Shown: piece after piece, positions 1-8,068 of the stretch
Numbering within the stretch: position 1 is the stretch's first letter
Layout: each line of letters starts with the position of its first letter
Assembly (NCBI RefSeq): GCF_947077775.1
Contig: NZ_CAMTTE010000001.1
Coordinates: forward strand, 1,636,001 to 1,700,000
Source: Salinibacter pepae
Lineage (GTDB): Bacteria > Bacteroidota > Rhodothermia > Rhodothermales > Salinibacteraceae
Direction of reading: 5' to 3'
DNA length: 64,000 nt
The notes under the pieces: generated by a model
What the model was told of the DNA's origin: nothing
The model's input: the letters and a program-made list of their open reading frames with translations, nothing else
Databases searched by the model: none
Position numbers and translations under genes: made by a program

Positions 1-1719
1 GAGGGTCTGGTACTGGCTCTTCGACGTCCGGAGGGCCTCCTGCCGCCGTCGACGGGCGGTAATGTCCTGAATCGTCCCCCGCACCCGCACCACCGCCCCG
101 TCTTCGGACTGGGGCGCCCCGCGGGCGTGCACCCACCGGCGCGTTCCCTCGGGAAGGACCAGCCGGGCCTTCAGGTCGAACGGCGTGCCCTCCTCGACCG
201 CGTTCTCGACGGCGGCCCGCACCGTTGGGCGGTCGTCCGGGTGGCAGGTGCGAAGGGCCTCGTCCAGACTGTCACTGGGACGGGCCGGCAGTGCCATCAT
301 TTGGCGGGCGTTCTCGGTCCAGCGCACCGTGTCGGCCCCCACGTCGTACTCCCACGCCCCGACGTCGGCAATCTCCTGGGCCCGCTCGAAGAGGTCGTTC
401 TGGCGCTCCAGCTCGCGCTCGCGCCGCTTCCGTTCGGTGATGTCCTGCAGGGCCCCGGCCACCTTCACAATCTCCCCGTCCGCCTCGACCGGCGCCCCCA
501 CCGTGCGGACCCACCGGCGATTCCCCTCGGCCGTGATGATGCGATGCTCCACGTCGTAAGAGGCGCCCGCCTCCACACAGCGGTCGAAGGCATCCCGCAC
601 CCGCGACTGCGCGTCCGGGTGCACAAACTCGAACGCGGCGTCCAGGCTCAGCTCGGTGTCCGGGTCGAGCTCGTGGATCCGATACCCCTCGTCCGACCAG
701 GCCACCTCTCCGGTGCGGAGGTCGGCCATCCACGCCCCCGTCAGCCGCTGGGCCTGCTCCAGAAGGCGTTGCTGCCGCCGGAGCGCCTGCTCGCGCTCCT
801 GCTTCTCGGTCACATCCCGCTGGATGGACACCCAGTACTGCAGGGCGCCCGCCGCGTCGAACATCGGCGTCGTGGTCCAGCGGGCACTGTAGCGCTCCCC
901 ATCCTTCCGGTAGTTCACGGTTTCTCCCGTCCACGGCTCCTGGGCCGCCAGGGCCTGCTCGAGCGAGGCAATGACTTCGGGATCGGTCTCCGGGCCCCGA
1001 AGCAGCTGCGGCGTGCGGCCGATCAGTTCCGCCTCGGCGTACCCGGTCATCTCTTCGAACGCGCGGTTGACGTACGCGATGGTGCCGCCATCCGCGTCCT
1101 CTCCCGCCTCGCGGCCGGGGGCCTCAGTCACCACGACGCCGTCCGTGGTCTGCTCGACCGCCTCGGAGAGGATGCGCAGGGTGTGCTCCTGCTCCTTTCG
1201 TTCGGTGATGTCGAGCATGAAGCCGTTGAAGACGAGCGCCTCGCCTCCTGCTTCCGGCCGGCGCTCCAGCACCGAGGTGAGGAGCAGCCAGACCCGCTCC
1301 CCGTCGGGCCGGTCGAACGGCAGCTCCACCTGCTCCGGGCGCGCTCCGCTCCGGGCCGCCCGCACGCAGTGGTCGTGCCGGTCTCGGTACGCCTCCGGCA
1401 CCCGAGCCAGGAACTGCGCTTCGAAGTCGTCCGCGTCCGGGGCCAGCCCGAGCAGCGCCTCCGCCCGCGCGCCGACGAACGCGTAGCGGCCCGCCCCGCC
1501 CGGCCCGACCCGGTATTGAAACTCGATGCCCGGGAGGCTCTGGGCCACCCCGCGGAGCCGGTCCGCCTCGGGGGTCCGGCGTGCCTGCTCCCCGGCGGCC
1601 TCGGCCCCTGCGGCCCCGAACCGGCGCCAGAGCCCGGCCCCCACCAGGCACACGGCGGCGCCGGCCAGAAACGAAAGGACGTACCCGAACACCAGCATGC
1701 CGGGAGAAAGCACACTCAT
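1..1719 (-). CDS. Membrane-anchored multi-PAS sensor protein, partial (3' end outside window)
   Basis: The minus-strand frame stays open for 573 codons from the ATG at 1719 to the window edge, so the output domain is not visible. Residues 8-30 form one membrane segment. Four PAS/PAC repeats follow, at about 52-176, 182-308, 318-432 and 442-556. The first, third and fourth end in DIT(E/A)R-type linkers and the second in DVTEKQE, and a fifth unit seems to begin at the edge. PAS stacks of this kind normally sit in histidine kinases or in GGDEF/EAL enzymes, so a sensory role is well supported but the output is unknown. It lies downstream of the flagellar genes on the same strand, separated by 550 bp, so co-transcription is not implied. 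Confidence 0.85.
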   Translation of the reverse strand, partial: MSVLSPGMLVFGYVLSFLAGAAVCLVGAGLWRRFGAAGAEAAGEQARRTPEADRLRGVAQSLPGIEFQYRVGPGGAGRYAFVGARAEALLGLAPDADDFEAQFLARVPEAYRDRHDHCVRAARSGARPEQVELPFDRPDGERVWLLLTSVLERRPEAGGEALVFNGFMLDITERKEQEHTLRILSEAVEQTTDGVVVTEAPGREAGEDADGGTIAYVNRAFEEMTGYAEAELIGRTPQLLRGPETDPEVIASLEQALAAQEPWTGETVNYRKDGERYSARWTTTPMFDAAGALQYWVSIQRDVTEKQEREQALRRQQRLLEQAQRLTGAWMADLRTGEVAWSDEGYRIHELDPDTELSLDAAFEFVHPDAQSRVRDAFDRCVEAGASYDVEHRIITAEGNRRWVRTVGAPVEADGEIVKVAGALQDITERKRRERELERQNDLFERAQEIADVGAWEYDVGADTVRWTENARQMMALPARPSDSLDEALRTCHPDDRPTVRAAVENAVEEGTPFDLKARLVLPEGTRRWVHARGAPQSEDGAVVRVRGTIQDITARRRRQEALRTSKSQYQTL

Positions 1720-2271
1720 CGGACGATGCCTCTGTGAAGTGGTGACGTGCCGGACGCGTGAAGGCGCATACCGTAGTGAATGTAAGCAAGAATTAGGCAA
1801 ACGAAAATCACACCCGCCGGTGGGGGTCGGACGCTCCGGGTGCTGTCACGAGTCTGTAACAACGGCCTGTGCCACAGTGCAGAGTACGTGCCGTGCCTCG
1901 GAAATAGACGCCTTCCAGAAAAACAGCACGGTCCTCGCCCTCCGCGTGACTGAGCGCCCCTCCGACGACGACTCAAATCCTCTCGGTTCGGAGGGATGGA
2001 CGCCGGGCCCCGGTGATGGCGTGGCGACCGGCCTGCTGACGACTCGACCGGCGCGGACGGGTAGAGGACCTGAGCGATGCCTCTCTCGGCCCCGTCGTTG
2101 CGGAATGAGATGAATTTTCTGGTCCAACCGGCCGCCCGCAACACGAGACCCACCGTCCCCAGTCCCACCTGACGCACCGTGCGTCGCAGGGCCGCTTATG
2201 TGCACCGGCACCCCGCGCAGCCCGCCCCCGACGAGCAGGCACGAGTGGGCTCCGGGGGCGCTCCAGATGGC
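1720..2271. other. Intergenic stretch without a recognisable gene
   Basis: Several open frames cross this 552-bp interval, but none has a familiar motif or a convincing start. Their composition is Arg/Ser/Pro-rich, as expected for out-of-frame GC-rich DNA. The part nearest the PAS sensor (about 1775-1815) is locally AT-richer and may hold that gene's promoter. I see no tRNA, hairpin terminator or repeat here. Confidence 0.5.
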
Positions 2272-2769
2272 CTACTCAATGAGGTCGCGCACCGCCGGCC
2301 CCGTAGCGTGGGCCTGGGCGCGCCGCGCCGTCTCGGCCTGGGCCTGCATCTGGAGCTTCGCGGCCCGGGCCTGCGCTCGCGCCCGATCGGCGCGGGAGAG
2401 ACGGGGGCCCGTCGCGTCCAGCACGCTGTACTCGGGGGCGTCGTTTTCCCCAGACGGGGCCTCCTGCGGATCCGGGGCCGGCGCGTCATCCCGGGCCCCG
2501 TCACCCGTCGCCAGCTCGGCGGTCGTGGCCCCGAGGTCGTCGAGAGAATCGGACGGGATCCGCATCGGACCGTCGGGCCACGCCCCCGCGCTGGCCCGGC
2601 TCACGGGCCGCCCGTCGATGCCGGTGCGTGTGGGGCTGGAGGTGCTGCCCGTCGCGTGGGGGACGTGCACACGTGCTCCGCCGTCCGGGATTGACTCCGG
2701 GCCGGGGCCGAGCGGGAGGAGAAACGTCGTCGGGGCGACGGGACGGGGCGAGGCCGAAAAGACACGCAT
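2272..2769 (-). CDS. Unknown 165-aa protein, probable late flagellar gene
   Basis: I do not recognise the family. The protein is acidic and Pro/Ala-rich for residues 1-110. It ends in an Ala/Arg/Gln-rich, probably helical segment (about 121-165). There is no signal peptide or membrane segment. The reason to believe in the gene is its promoter: TAAA, 15 bases, CCGATAA lies 71 bp upstream of the ATG, the same element and spacing as the flagellin promoter in this window. It is the last gene of the leftward motility block and is separated from the flagellins by a terminator. A secreted flagellar accessory protein, a chaperone or a regulator are all possible. It does not show the conserved C-terminal region of FlgM. 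Confidence 0.7.
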   Translation of the reverse strand: MRVFSASPRPVAPTTFLLPLGPGPESIPDGGARVHVPHATGSTSSPTRTGIDGRPVSRASAGAWPDGPMRIPSDSLDDLGATTAELATGDGARDDAPAPDPQEAPSGENDAPEYSVLDATGPRLSRADRARAQARAAKLQMQAQAETARRAQAHATGPAVRDLIE

Positions 2770-2839
2770 GGCGGGACCGGGGACCAGTGAAGAATGCAGA
2801 AACGAATGGGCACGCCGTGTGGATTCGGCTCGTCTTTTG

Positions 2840-2865
2840 TTATCGGAGGTGAGCGGGGGACTTTA
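2840..2865 (-). promoter_or_regulatory. Sigma28-type (flagellar) promoter of the 165-aa gene
   Basis: On the minus strand TAAA (2865-2862) is followed after 15 bases by CCGATAA (2846-2840). The known enterobacterial FliA consensus is TAAA-N15-GCCGATAA, so the match is nearly complete, with the spacing one base short. The site lies 71 bp upstream of the start at 2769. Confidence 0.75.
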
Positions 2866-3013
2866 AACGCCCCAAGAAGGCAAGAAGGGAGGCGCGCCTT
2901 TGAGGGAGGTGGGACCGGCGAGCACGGGTGCGGGCGGTTTCGTGATGGCGACCGCGGAGGCGTCCGGGATGTCACGGAAGCAAACGGGGCGGCCCGACAC
3001 AACGGCCCAAGAC

Positions 3014-3052
3014 AAAAAAGCACAGCCCCCGGCTGTAGGCCGGAGGCTGTGC
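3014..3052 (-). terminator. Rho-independent terminator after the flagellin genes
   Basis: On the minus strand a GC-rich hairpin spans 3052-3020, with arms GCACAGCC(T)CCGGC and GCCGGGGGCTGTGC around a short loop. A run of six T (3019-3014) follows. It lies 46 bp after the flagellin stop codon and separates the flagellins from the downstream unknown gene. Confidence 0.9.
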
Positions 3053-3098
3053 ACGGTCGAGGGCGCGAGCGTGAAGCCGAACGGATTCTCTAAGCAGA

Positions 3099-4358
3099 TT
3101 ACTGGAGGAGCGAGAGGACGCTCTGGCCCGCTGCGTTGGCCTGCGCCAGCTGCGCGGTCCCGGACTGCTGCTGCACCTGCAGCTTCGCGACCTGCGTCTG
3201 CTCGCGAGCAAAGTCCGCGTCCTCAATCCGGCTCTGCGCCGCGTTCAGGTTCGTCTGGCTCGTCTCCAGGTTCGACTCCTTGAACGAGAGCCGGTTCTGG
3301 CTCGCGCCCAGGTCACTGAGCTGGCTGGTCAACCCGTCGATGGCACTGTCCACGTCGTCGATGATGTTGCGGGCCTCGTCGGCGCTGCCGCCCTCCAGTC
3401 GGGTACCGATGTCTTGATTGTCCCGGACTTCCACCGTGAAGCTCTTCGTTTCACCAGAGCCGATTTGACCCGTCGTAATGTTCAAATTGCTGGCATCAAG
3501 TGCAATCTTATTGCTCCCGTCACTCGACAGGGTCAGTGTGTCGTTAGTGCCAGTAAACGTGCTTGTGGCACCAGTGCCCGCAAAGGTAGCCGTGGTGCCG
3601 GTGGCACTGAGCGTGAGGGTAGACCCATTCTTTTGTGCGTTAATCTCGAAGGTGCCGCCTTCGAGGTCTCCGGCTAGGTTCGTCCCAGATGAATCTAAGG
3701 TTTTAAACCCCCCTGTCGTGAGGGCCGTGACGGCACTCGACGTGCTGGAGAAATCCCCAGCATTCACGTTCTGGCCAGCGTTGTCTCCGGTGTTGGACGT
3801 TGCATCTAAGTTACTCGCCACCCCGAGGTCCTGGGCGGTGGAGTTGGCGATATTGACGTCGAAGGTCTGGTCGCTCTCCGACCCGGTCTGGAACGTCAGC
3901 CCGACGGAGTTGCTGCTGTCCCCCGACGTCCCGCCCTTGATCAACTGGTCGCCGTTGAACGTCGTGTTCTCGGCAATGTCGTTGACCTCCCCCACCAGCT
4001 CCTGCAGCTCCCCCGCAATCGCGTCCCGCTCGTTCTGCGACAGGCTGCCGTTGGCCGCCTGCGTGGCCTTCTCCCGGGCGGACTGCAAAATGCCAAGCTG
4101 GGAGTCGAGCGCCCCCTCCGCCGTGCTGAGCGTGCTCTTCGCGTCCCCGATGTTGCGGAGCGCCTGCTGCTGAGACCCGGTCCGCGCTTCCAACTGGGCC
4201 GCAATCTCAAAGCCGGCGGCGTCGTCGGAGGCACTGTTGATGCGCAGCCCCGTCGAGAGCCGCTCTCGGCGCGTGGCCAGCTCCTCACTGGTGTCCGACA
4301 GGTTCTGGAAGGCCTGCTGGGACTGAATGTTGGTGTTGATCTGCGAAAAACTGCTCAT
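3099..4358 (-). CDS. fliC: Flagellin, copy 1 (419 aa)
   Basis: Structural subunit of the flagellar filament, exported by the flagellar type III system. Residues 1-140 and the last roughly 105 residues match the conserved D0/D1 flagellin helices. These include the N-terminal block with INSASDDAAGF and the C-terminal block ending in VLSLLQ. The middle (about 176-305) is a Thr/Ser/Gly-rich variable domain. Residues 1-175 and the last 88 residues are identical to those of the neighbouring copy; only the centre differs. Only 59 bp separate it from copy 2, with no clear promoter or terminator, so the pair is probably one transcript. The symbol follows the general flagellin name. Confidence 0.95.
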   Translation of the reverse strand: MSSFSQINTNIQSQQAFQNLSDTSEELATRRERLSTGLRINSASDDAAGFEIAAQLEARTGSQQQALRNIGDAKSTLSTAEGALDSQLGILQSAREKATQAANGSLSQNERDAIAGELQELVGEVNDIAENTTFNGDQLIKGGTSGDSSNSVGLTFQTGSESDQTFDVNIANSTAQDLGVASNLDATSNTGDNAGQNVNAGDFSSTSSAVTALTTGGFKTLDSSGTNLAGDLEGGTFEINAQKNGSTLTLSATGTTATFAGTGATSTFTGTNDTLTLSSDGSNKIALDASNLNITTGQIGSGETKSFTVEVRDNQDIGTRLEGGSADEARNIIDDVDSAIDGLTSQLSDLGASQNRLSFKESNLETSQTNLNAAQSRIEDADFAREQTQVAKLQVQQQSGTAQLAQANAAGQSVLSLLQ

Positions 4359-4417
4359 GGGTCTCGGCTATCTGTTCTGAACGGTTCGATTATTGACCTG
4401 GGCCTTCTCCAAGCGGA

Positions 4418-5701
4418 TTACTGGAGGAGCGAGAGGACGCTCTGGCCCGCCGCGTTGGCCTGCGCCAGCTGCGCGGTCCCGGACTGCTGCTGCACCTGCA
4501 GCTTCGCGACCTGCGTCTGCTCGCGAGCAAAGTCCGCGTCCTCAATCCGGCTCTGCGCCGCGTTCAGGTTCGTCTGGCTCGTCTCCAGGTTCGACTCCTT
4601 GAACGAGAGCCGGTTCTGGCTCGCGCCCAGGTCACTGAGCTGGCTGGTCAACCCGTCGATGGCACTGTCCACGTCGTCGATGATGTCGCGGGCCTCGCCG
4701 GCACCGGCGTTCTGTAGCCGGGTGCCGATGTCCAGCTCGTCGCGGACCTCCACGGTGAAGCTTTTCGCCTCGCCGCCGTTTTCGAGACTATCCGTTGCGA
4801 TGCTGATATTGCTCCCCGTCACCGAAATAGTCGCGGACGTACCGCCAGTGGTGCTTGAAAGCGTCAGCGTCTCAGAGCTGGTGCCATTGAATATCGTTTC
4901 TCCTCCACTCGTAGTAGTCCCGGTGATTGTTGTGGAATTGCCATTGGCACTGAGCTTAATCGAATCGGTCGCAGTTTGCTCGACCGACACGTCAAACTCA
5001 CCGCCTTTGAGGTTGTTGACGAGACTTGTCTGTGCGCTGCCATTCGTAATATTGACATTTCCTTCAACTCCAGACACAGCAGTCTCAGCGAAGTCTCCTG
5101 CGTTGACGAGCTGCCCACCTCCACTATCTACTGATGTCGACGCGTCGACATCCGTCTGCCGGATCCCGAGGTCTTCGGCGGTGGAGTTGGCGATATTGAC
5201 ATCGAAGGTCTGGTCGCTCTCCGACCCGGTCTGGAACGTCAGCCCGACGGAGTTGCTGCTGTCCCCCGACGTCCCGCCCTTGATCAACTGGTCGCCGTTG
5301 AACGTCGTGTTCTCGGCAATGTCGTTGACCTCTCCCACCAGCTCCTGCAGCTCCCCGGCGATCGCGTCCCGCTCGTTCTGCGACAGGCTCCCGTTGGCCG
5401 CCTGCGTGGCCTTCTCCCGGGCGGACTGCAAAATGCCAAGCTGAGAGTCGAGCGCCCCCTCCGCCGTGCTGAGCGTGCTCTTCGCGTCCCCGATGTTGCG
5501 GAGCGCCTGCTGCTGAGACCCGGTCCGCGCTTCCAACTGGGCCGCAATCTCAAAGCCGGCGGCGTCGTCGGAGGCGCTGTTGATGCGCAGCCCCGTCGAG
5601 AGCCGCTCCCGGCGCGTGGCCAGCTCCTCACTGGTGTCCGACAGGTTCTGGAAGGCCTGCTGGGACTGAATGTTGGTGTTGATCTGCGAAAAACTGCTCA
5701 T
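4418..5701 (-). CDS. fliC: Flagellin, copy 2 (427 aa)
   Basis: Second filament subunit, first gene of the flagellin pair. I chose the start at 5701 because it gives MSSFSQINTN, identical to copy 1. The open frame runs 32 codons further upstream, but that part is not flagellin-like. The D0/D1 ends are identical to copy 1, and the central domain (about 176-313) is unrelated in detail. A sigma28-type promoter lies 103-128 bp upstream. Identical ends with different centres suggest duplication followed by gene conversion of the ends or diversification of the surface-exposed domain. Confidence 0.95.
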   Translation of the reverse strand: MSSFSQINTNIQSQQAFQNLSDTSEELATRRERLSTGLRINSASDDAAGFEIAAQLEARTGSQQQALRNIGDAKSTLSTAEGALDSQLGILQSAREKATQAANGSLSQNERDAIAGELQELVGEVNDIAENTTFNGDQLIKGGTSGDSSNSVGLTFQTGSESDQTFDVNIANSTAEDLGIRQTDVDASTSVDSGGGQLVNAGDFAETAVSGVEGNVNITNGSAQTSLVNNLKGGEFDVSVEQTATDSIKLSANGNSTTITGTTTSGGETIFNGTSSETLTLSSTTGGTSATISVTGSNISIATDSLENGGEAKSFTVEVRDELDIGTRLQNAGAGEARDIIDDVDSAIDGLTSQLSDLGASQNRLSFKESNLETSQTNLNAAQSRIEDADFAREQTQVAKLQVQQQSGTAQLAQANAAGQSVLSLLQ

Positions 5702-6039
5702 GGGTCTCGGCTGGGTTGATGTAGAGGATCTCAGTGAGCGTGCGTGGCAGGTGCGTCCGGGCATCGGTCCGCCGCCCGGCGTCGTGCATCGGCTCACCCC
5801 CGGTTATCGGACACGGACCGGGGTTTTTAAATCAGCTCGGCCCGGCCCGCCGACGGCTTTGTTCTGTGCAGTATTCTCGAGGGGCGGCCGTCCGTGAGAA
5901 AAAATGGTGGGGAAGCTGGCTCAGTGTTTGCTCCGAATTGACGTTGCACACGCGGGCGCTCGTGCATCGTGCTTTCGCGTGCGGACATCTCGGCCCGCCG
6001 GTTCTCGTTCTGCTTTGTCTCACTTTCACCGGCTGTTCC
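5702..6039. other. Divergent intergenic region between flagellin and sulfotransferase genes
   Basis: These 338 bp separate the leftward flagellin genes from the rightward sulfotransferases. The flagellin sigma28-type promoter is the only element I can identify. The sulfotransferase frame extends upstream into this region, but the extra residues do not resemble the family. Confidence 0.6.
5804..5829 (-). promoter_or_regulatory. Sigma28-type promoter of the flagellin genes
   Basis: On the minus strand TAAA (5829-5826), 15 bases, then CCGATAA (5810-5804). This has the same sequence and spacing as the site at 2840-2865. Its position upstream of a flagellin gene is where a FliA-dependent promoter is expected. 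Confidence 0.8.
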
Positions 6040-6897
6040 ATGCAATTTGTCGTCAGCTACCCCAAAAGCGGCAACACGTGGGTTCGCCTCGTGGCCGCCG
6101 CGTACACGCTCTCCGACGACGTGCTGATGGAATCCCTGCGGTCTCCCAGCGCGTCGGCCGACCTTCCCGCCTCCCTTCAGTATACCGACGTGGAGCGGTA
6201 CCAGTACCAGACCATCTGCCCCTTCCCGATCGACGACATCAATTTTCCGACGGAGGTGCGGTTGCGCCCCGCCGCCATGCTCGTGCTCAACCGGGAGAAG
6301 AGCCTCACCACGAGCCAGCGCCCGGCCCTCATCAAGAGCCATCACATCAACGGGGAGGTCAACAACATCAATCTCTGGAATGGGGGATGGGCCGAGCACG
6401 TCGTCAACCCCGTCCGCGACCCTCGCGAGATCTGCTGCTCGTTCGCCGCGCACCGCGAGATGAGCTACATGGAGACGGCCGAGCTCATGAACGACTCCAC
6501 GGCCCGGATGGGCGAAGACGGGGCGCGCGTTCACAGTCTTCTTACCACCTGGAGCACCCACGTCCGCAGCTGGCTCGAGGAAGAGACGATTCCCGTCCAC
6601 ACCGTGCGCTACGAGGACCTGCAGGCCGACCCGGTCGGCGAGTTCTACGACATCCTGGACTTTCTGGAGGTGGAGGACCTGACGGAGGAGCGGGTGGAGG
6701 ACGCCGTCGAGCGGACCCGCTTCGACCGGATGCAGGAAATGGAGGCGGAGCACGGCTTCCACGAGACCACCGCGGACCAGGAGCAGTTCTTCCGCTCCGG
6801 GCAGACGGCCGGCTGGACGGACGAACTCCCGACCGACGTGGCCCGCAAGATTGAGGCGGACCACGGGCCGACGATGGAGCGACTCGACTACCTGTAG
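6040..6897 (+). CDS. PAPS-dependent sulfotransferase family protein (285 aa)
   Basis: Sulfotransferase_1-type protein that would transfer sulfate from PAPS to an unknown acceptor. Residues 7-14 (YPKSGNTW) are the 5'-phosphosulfate-binding loop, and R126-DPRE begins the 3'-phosphate-binding segment. A C-terminal FRSG...GW segment fits the family. The start at 6040 places the PSB loop six residues from the N-terminus, as usual; the longer open frame to 5734 is not supported. It lies directly downstream of a divergently read flagellin gene and upstream of a damaged paralogue. The location suggests, but does not prove, a role in modifying surface or flagellar glycans. Confidence 0.88.
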   Translation: MQFVVSYPKSGNTWVRLVAAAYTLSDDVLMESLRSPSASADLPASLQYTDVERYQYQTICPFPIDDINFPTEVRLRPAAMLVLNREKSLTTSQRPALIKSHHINGEVNNINLWNGGWAEHVVNPVRDPREICCSFAAHREMSYMETAELMNDSTARMGEDGARVHSLLTTWSTHVRSWLEEETIPVHTVRYEDLQADPVGEFYDILDFLEVEDLTEERVEDAVERTRFDRMQEMEAEHGFHETTADQEQFFRSGQTAGWTDELPTDVARKIEADHGPTMERLDYL

Positions 6898-6987
6898 CCG
6901 GTCGCTTCCCCACTTCGGCCCGGAGAGGAACCGAACGATTTTCCGGTCCTCCCTACGCAGCTTTTACGATCACGACCGCCCCTTCCC

Positions 6988-7850
6988 ATGCAGTTTGTCG
7001 CCAGCTACCCCAAGAGCGGAAACACCTGGATTCGCCTCGTCGCCGCCGCGTACTCGTTGCAAAACGTCACCGCCGAAGACTTCATGCGGTTCAACGAGGA
7101 CGACGAGTCCCGCATCAGCAACGTGATCCGGTTTGGGGACGGGACCAAGTACTACTACCAGGCGGTCAGCCCCTACCCCATCAAGGCCCTTGACTTTTCG
7201 GCGCAGGCCCGTCTCCGGCCGGCCGCCATGCTCAAGCTCGAACACGAGCTGTCGGAGACGACGACCCAGCGTCCCATTCTGGTGAAGAGCCACCATCTCA
7301 ACGGCGACGTGGACGGCGTCAACCTCTGGAATCCGGCGTGGACCGACCGGGTCGTGAATCCGGTCCGCGACCCGCGGGAGGTCTGCTGTTCATTCGCCGC
7401 GCACATGGGAAACAGCCTGGAGAAGACCGCCGAGCAGATGAACGAGGAGAAGTTCACCATTGGGGGCGGGGAGAACCTCTTTCACCTGCTCGGCACCTGG
7501 TCGCAGCATGTCCGGGGGTGGCTCAGCGCCGACGAGACCCCCGTCCACACCGTGCGCTACGAGGACATGAAGGCCAACCCCGTCGGGGAGTTCTACGACA
7601 TCTTGGACTTTCTGAACGCGCCCGACCTGACCGTCGAACGGGTGGAAAAGGCCGTCGAGAAAACGCGATTCGACCGGCTCAAACAGAAAGAAAACGAGCA
7701 CGAGTTTCCCGAGTCCACCAAGCACCAGGACAACTTTTTCCGCTCCGGCAAGACGGACGGCTGGAAGGAGAGCTTCCGGTCCGGCTCGTCCGCAAGATCG
7801 AAAAGGACCACGGCGACATGATGAACGCGCTGGGCTACGGGTATCTGTAG
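6988..7850 (+). pseudogene. Second sulfotransferase paralogue, frameshifted near its 3' end
   Basis: The protein from 6988 begins MQFVASYPKSGNTW and follows the upstream paralogue closely, including the RDPRE motif. After GWKE at about 7770 the frame runs into an unrelated tail and stops at 7821. The expected ending (LPVRLVRKIEKDHG and on to GYGYL) continues in another frame to the stop at 7850. One missing base near 7770-7772 would join them into a protein of about 287 aa. The lesion removes only the last 28 or so residues, behind all PAPS-binding motifs, so activity is not excluded. A sequencing error is the alternative explanation. Confidence 0.8.
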
Positions 7851-7860
7851 TGGACCCGAC

Positions 7861-8007
7861 GGGCCGGCCGGCTTTCCGGAGGCCGGCGACAAACAGGTGT
7901 TCCGCTCCGGAGAGACCGAAGAGTGGAAGGGGGAGGTGCCGGTCGGGGTCGCCCGCACGATCGAAGAGGACCATGGCACGGTGATGGAGGCCCTCGGCTA
8001 CCTGTAG
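7861..8007 (+). pseudogene. Remnant C-terminal tail of a third sulfotransferase
   Basis: The frame ending in TAG at 8005-8007 encodes about 45 residues matching the ends of both neighbouring sulfotransferases: a GFPE block, FRSGETEEW, then a VARTIEEDHG segment and EALGYL. No sulfotransferase N-terminus precedes it; the sequence directly abuts the stop of the second copy. It is therefore what remains of a third tandem copy after an internal deletion, or a duplicated tail. Confidence 0.75.
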
Positions 8008-8068
8008 TTCTGTCTGGGGGGCCTCAACGAGGGCGGCGCTCCCTACGGTCCCTCTTCGGCGCGGCCCC

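Noticed and set aside
1716..2177. A 153-residue minus-strand gene upstream of the PAS sensor
   Set aside because: Basic, low-complexity composition unlike the acidic proteins here, no motif, and overlap with the sensor start.
2272..2769. Assignment of the 165-aa protein as FlgM or FlaG
   Set aside because: Neither the FlgM C-terminal sigma-binding pattern nor the FlaG core can be seen. Only the promoter links it to flagella.
5734..6039. N-terminal extension of the first sulfotransferase
   Set aside because: The extra 102 residues lack family similarity and would move the PAPS loop far from the N-terminus; the paralogue starts at the equivalent of 6040.
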